Part shown: one piece after another, positions 11,942-13,032 of the stretch
How the letters are laid out: every line of letters begins with the position of its first letter
Numbering within the stretch: the stretch's first letter is position 1
Source: an uncultured Pseudomonadota bacterium
GTDB lineage: Bacteria; Myxococcota_A; UBA796; UBA9615
Direction: 5' to 3'
Assembly (NCBI GenBank): GCA_937907595.1
Contig: CALCXL010000582.1
Span: 1-13,032 of the forward strand
DNA: 13,032 nucleotides
The notes under the pieces: generated by a model
Told to the model about the DNA's origin: nothing
Seen by the model: only the letters and a program-made list of their open reading frames with translations
The model's database searches: none
Program-made: the position numbers and the translations under genes

Positions 11942-13032
11942 GTGACCGTGAGACTCGGCCAGGAGAGTCCTCCCGACGGCCCCCTTCACGGGGCGTCCCG
12001 GCAGCCCTTCGTGCAGGAGGTCCTGGACGATCTGCGCGAGCGCGGCGTGGCCGTGGTCCAGGGGCCCTCGGGCAGCGGGACCTCGCGCACCGCCGCGTCG
12101 GTGGCCCGCACCTGGCCCGCCGGCTTCGGCTGGTCCCGGGCGGGCCTGTGGCGCGGGTGCTACGACCTCGTCCGGCCCGCGTGGCCCGGGCTCGCACCCG
12201 AGGCGCTGCTGCGGCACGCGGCGGAGGCGGCGGTGGATTGCCTGCTCGATCAGCTGCGGAGCAGCGGCCGCTTGCTGGTGATCGATGCGATCGACGCCGC
12301 CTTGCGCCCCGCCCCCTCCCCGGCCGATCCCTTCGACGCCGACCTGGCCTTGCTCGTGGCCGCGCTGGAGGCCGGGGAGCTGGCCGGCAGCGGCGGCGCC
12401 GTGCTCTTCGCGGGACGCCGCGCGCCCTCCAACCTGCACGTGCCGATCCGGCCCATGCCCCGCCTCCTGCCGGCGGAGGCCGCGGAGCTGGCCGATCGCC
12501 CCGCCGACTCCCTCCCCGACCCGCTGCTGCGCCGACCGGGGGTGCTGGCCCTGCTCCGCGGCCTGCCCGACCTCCAGCCCGCCGCCCTGGGCGACTCGCC
12601 CTTCGACGACCTGGTCACCGCCGCCTGCGCGTTGCTCGAGCACGACGAGCGGGAGGTCCTGCTGTGCCTGGCGGTCGTGGACCACCCGCTGCCATCCTGG
12701 GGCATCGGCGAGGCTGCCGGCCTGGAGCGCCCGGTCGTGGAGGCGGCCCTGGACCGGCTGAGCGGGCTGCGGCTCGTCTCCCGCCGCGAGCACGGCTGGC
12801 GCTGCCCCCGGGCGGTCGGCGCCGCGGCCCGGCGGGTGGTGCCCGGCACCTTGCGCGGCGTCCTGCCCTGGGCCCTGGCCCAACGGGCGGCCGGCTTCTG
12901 GATGCGCCAGGGCGCCGACCCCCACATGAGCTGGACCACCGCCGACGACGCGTTCGCGGCCCGGCTGGGCGCACGCTGCGCGGTGGCTGGGGGGGGCGGC
13001 CGCATGGCGGTGCAGGGCCTGCTGTACGGAGG
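11942..13032 (+). CDS. AAA/STAND-like P-loop ATPase with winged-helix region (3' partial)
   Basis: The frame stays open to the right edge, giving at least 363 residues. A short N-terminal lead is followed by VVQGPSGSGTS (G41 to S48), the place of Walker A. The consensus GxxxxGK[ST] lysine is replaced by T47. A Walker B-like LLVIDAID (D115, D118) and a sensor-like VLFAGRR (R159, R160) follow with the spacing of STAND/AAA-16 ATPases. Residues about 231-295 (LLEHDEREVLLCLAVV..., ALDRLSGLRLVSRR) match the winged-helix region that follows the nucleotide domain in that class. STAND proteins are cytoplasmic signalling switches that usually carry C-terminal sensor repeats; that end is outside the window. 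The start is GTG 11942, or GTG 11948 six bases on; GGAA upstream is a weak ribosome site. It is divergent from the kinase gene. Family placement is moderate, and loss of the lysine suggests weak or no ATP hydrolysis. Confidence 0.7.
   Translation, partial: MTVRLGQESPPDGPLHGASRQPFVQEVLDDLRERGVAVVQGPSGSGTSRTAASVARTWPAGFGWSRAGLWRGCYDLVRPAWPGLAPEALLRHAAEAAVDCLLDQLRSSGRLLVIDAIDAALRPAPSPADPFDADLALLVAALEAGELAGSGGAVLFAGRRAPSNLHVPIRPMPRLLPAEAAELADRPADSLPDPLLRRPGVLALLRGLPDLQPAALGDSPFDDLVTAACALLEHDEREVLLCLAVVDHPLPSWGIGEAAGLERPVVEAALDRLSGLRLVSRREHGWRCPRAVGAAARRVVPGTLRGVLPWALAQRAAGFWMRQGADPHMSWTTADDAFAARLGARCAVAGGGGRMAVQGLLYG

Noticed and set aside
11891..12925. Minus-strand frame opposite the right-edge ATPase
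   Set aside because: It is Gly/Gln/Arg-rich without motifs, whereas the plus frame shows Walker-like motifs and a winged-helix region in the expected order.

Overview
The window is very GC-rich DNA, and every gene uses almost only G or C at third codon positions. It carries a transmembrane Hanks-type Ser/Thr kinase, an AAA/STAND-like ATPase, a huge Cys/Asp-repeat lipoprotein and a PPC-type secreted protein. Together these suggest a predatory or social deltaproteobacterium-like organism, most likely Myxococcota. This is an inference from gene content; no rRNA or other taxonomic marker is present. No mobile element, tRNA, rRNA or CRISPR array was seen.

Left part (1-3336): the 3' end of a secreted PPC-domain protein converges on a eukaryotic-type citrate synthase gene, with a GC-rich palindrome between them. 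The citrate synthase is divergent from a family-2 glycosyltransferase, and the gap holds two overlapping candidate sigma-70 promoters. The glycosyltransferase ends tail-to-tail, with a 68-bp overlap, against a PlsC-like acyltransferase.

Middle (3337-9940): a 288-bp divergent gap contains a good match to a sigma-54 promoter. It leads into a 1,692-residue lipoprotein built from 22 copies of a four-Cys, DxDxDG-containing unit. These are interleaved with four beta-sandwich modules, two ten-Cys modules and a C-terminal jelly-roll. Four bases after its stop begins a polytopic GT-C-like membrane protein, probably in the same operon. This pair is the most distinctive part of the window.

Right part (10043-13032): a transmembrane Ser/Thr kinase with an extracytoplasmic beta-rich domain is divergent, across 84 bp, from an ATPase cut by the window edge. 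The ATPase's Walker A motif lacks the usual lysine. The two may form a signalling pair, but only the layout supports this.

Nearly all other long open frames are antisense or off-frame shadows produced by codon bias. The largest is a 6.4-kb antisense frame over the repeat lipoprotein, which reads in phase into the acyltransferase gene.
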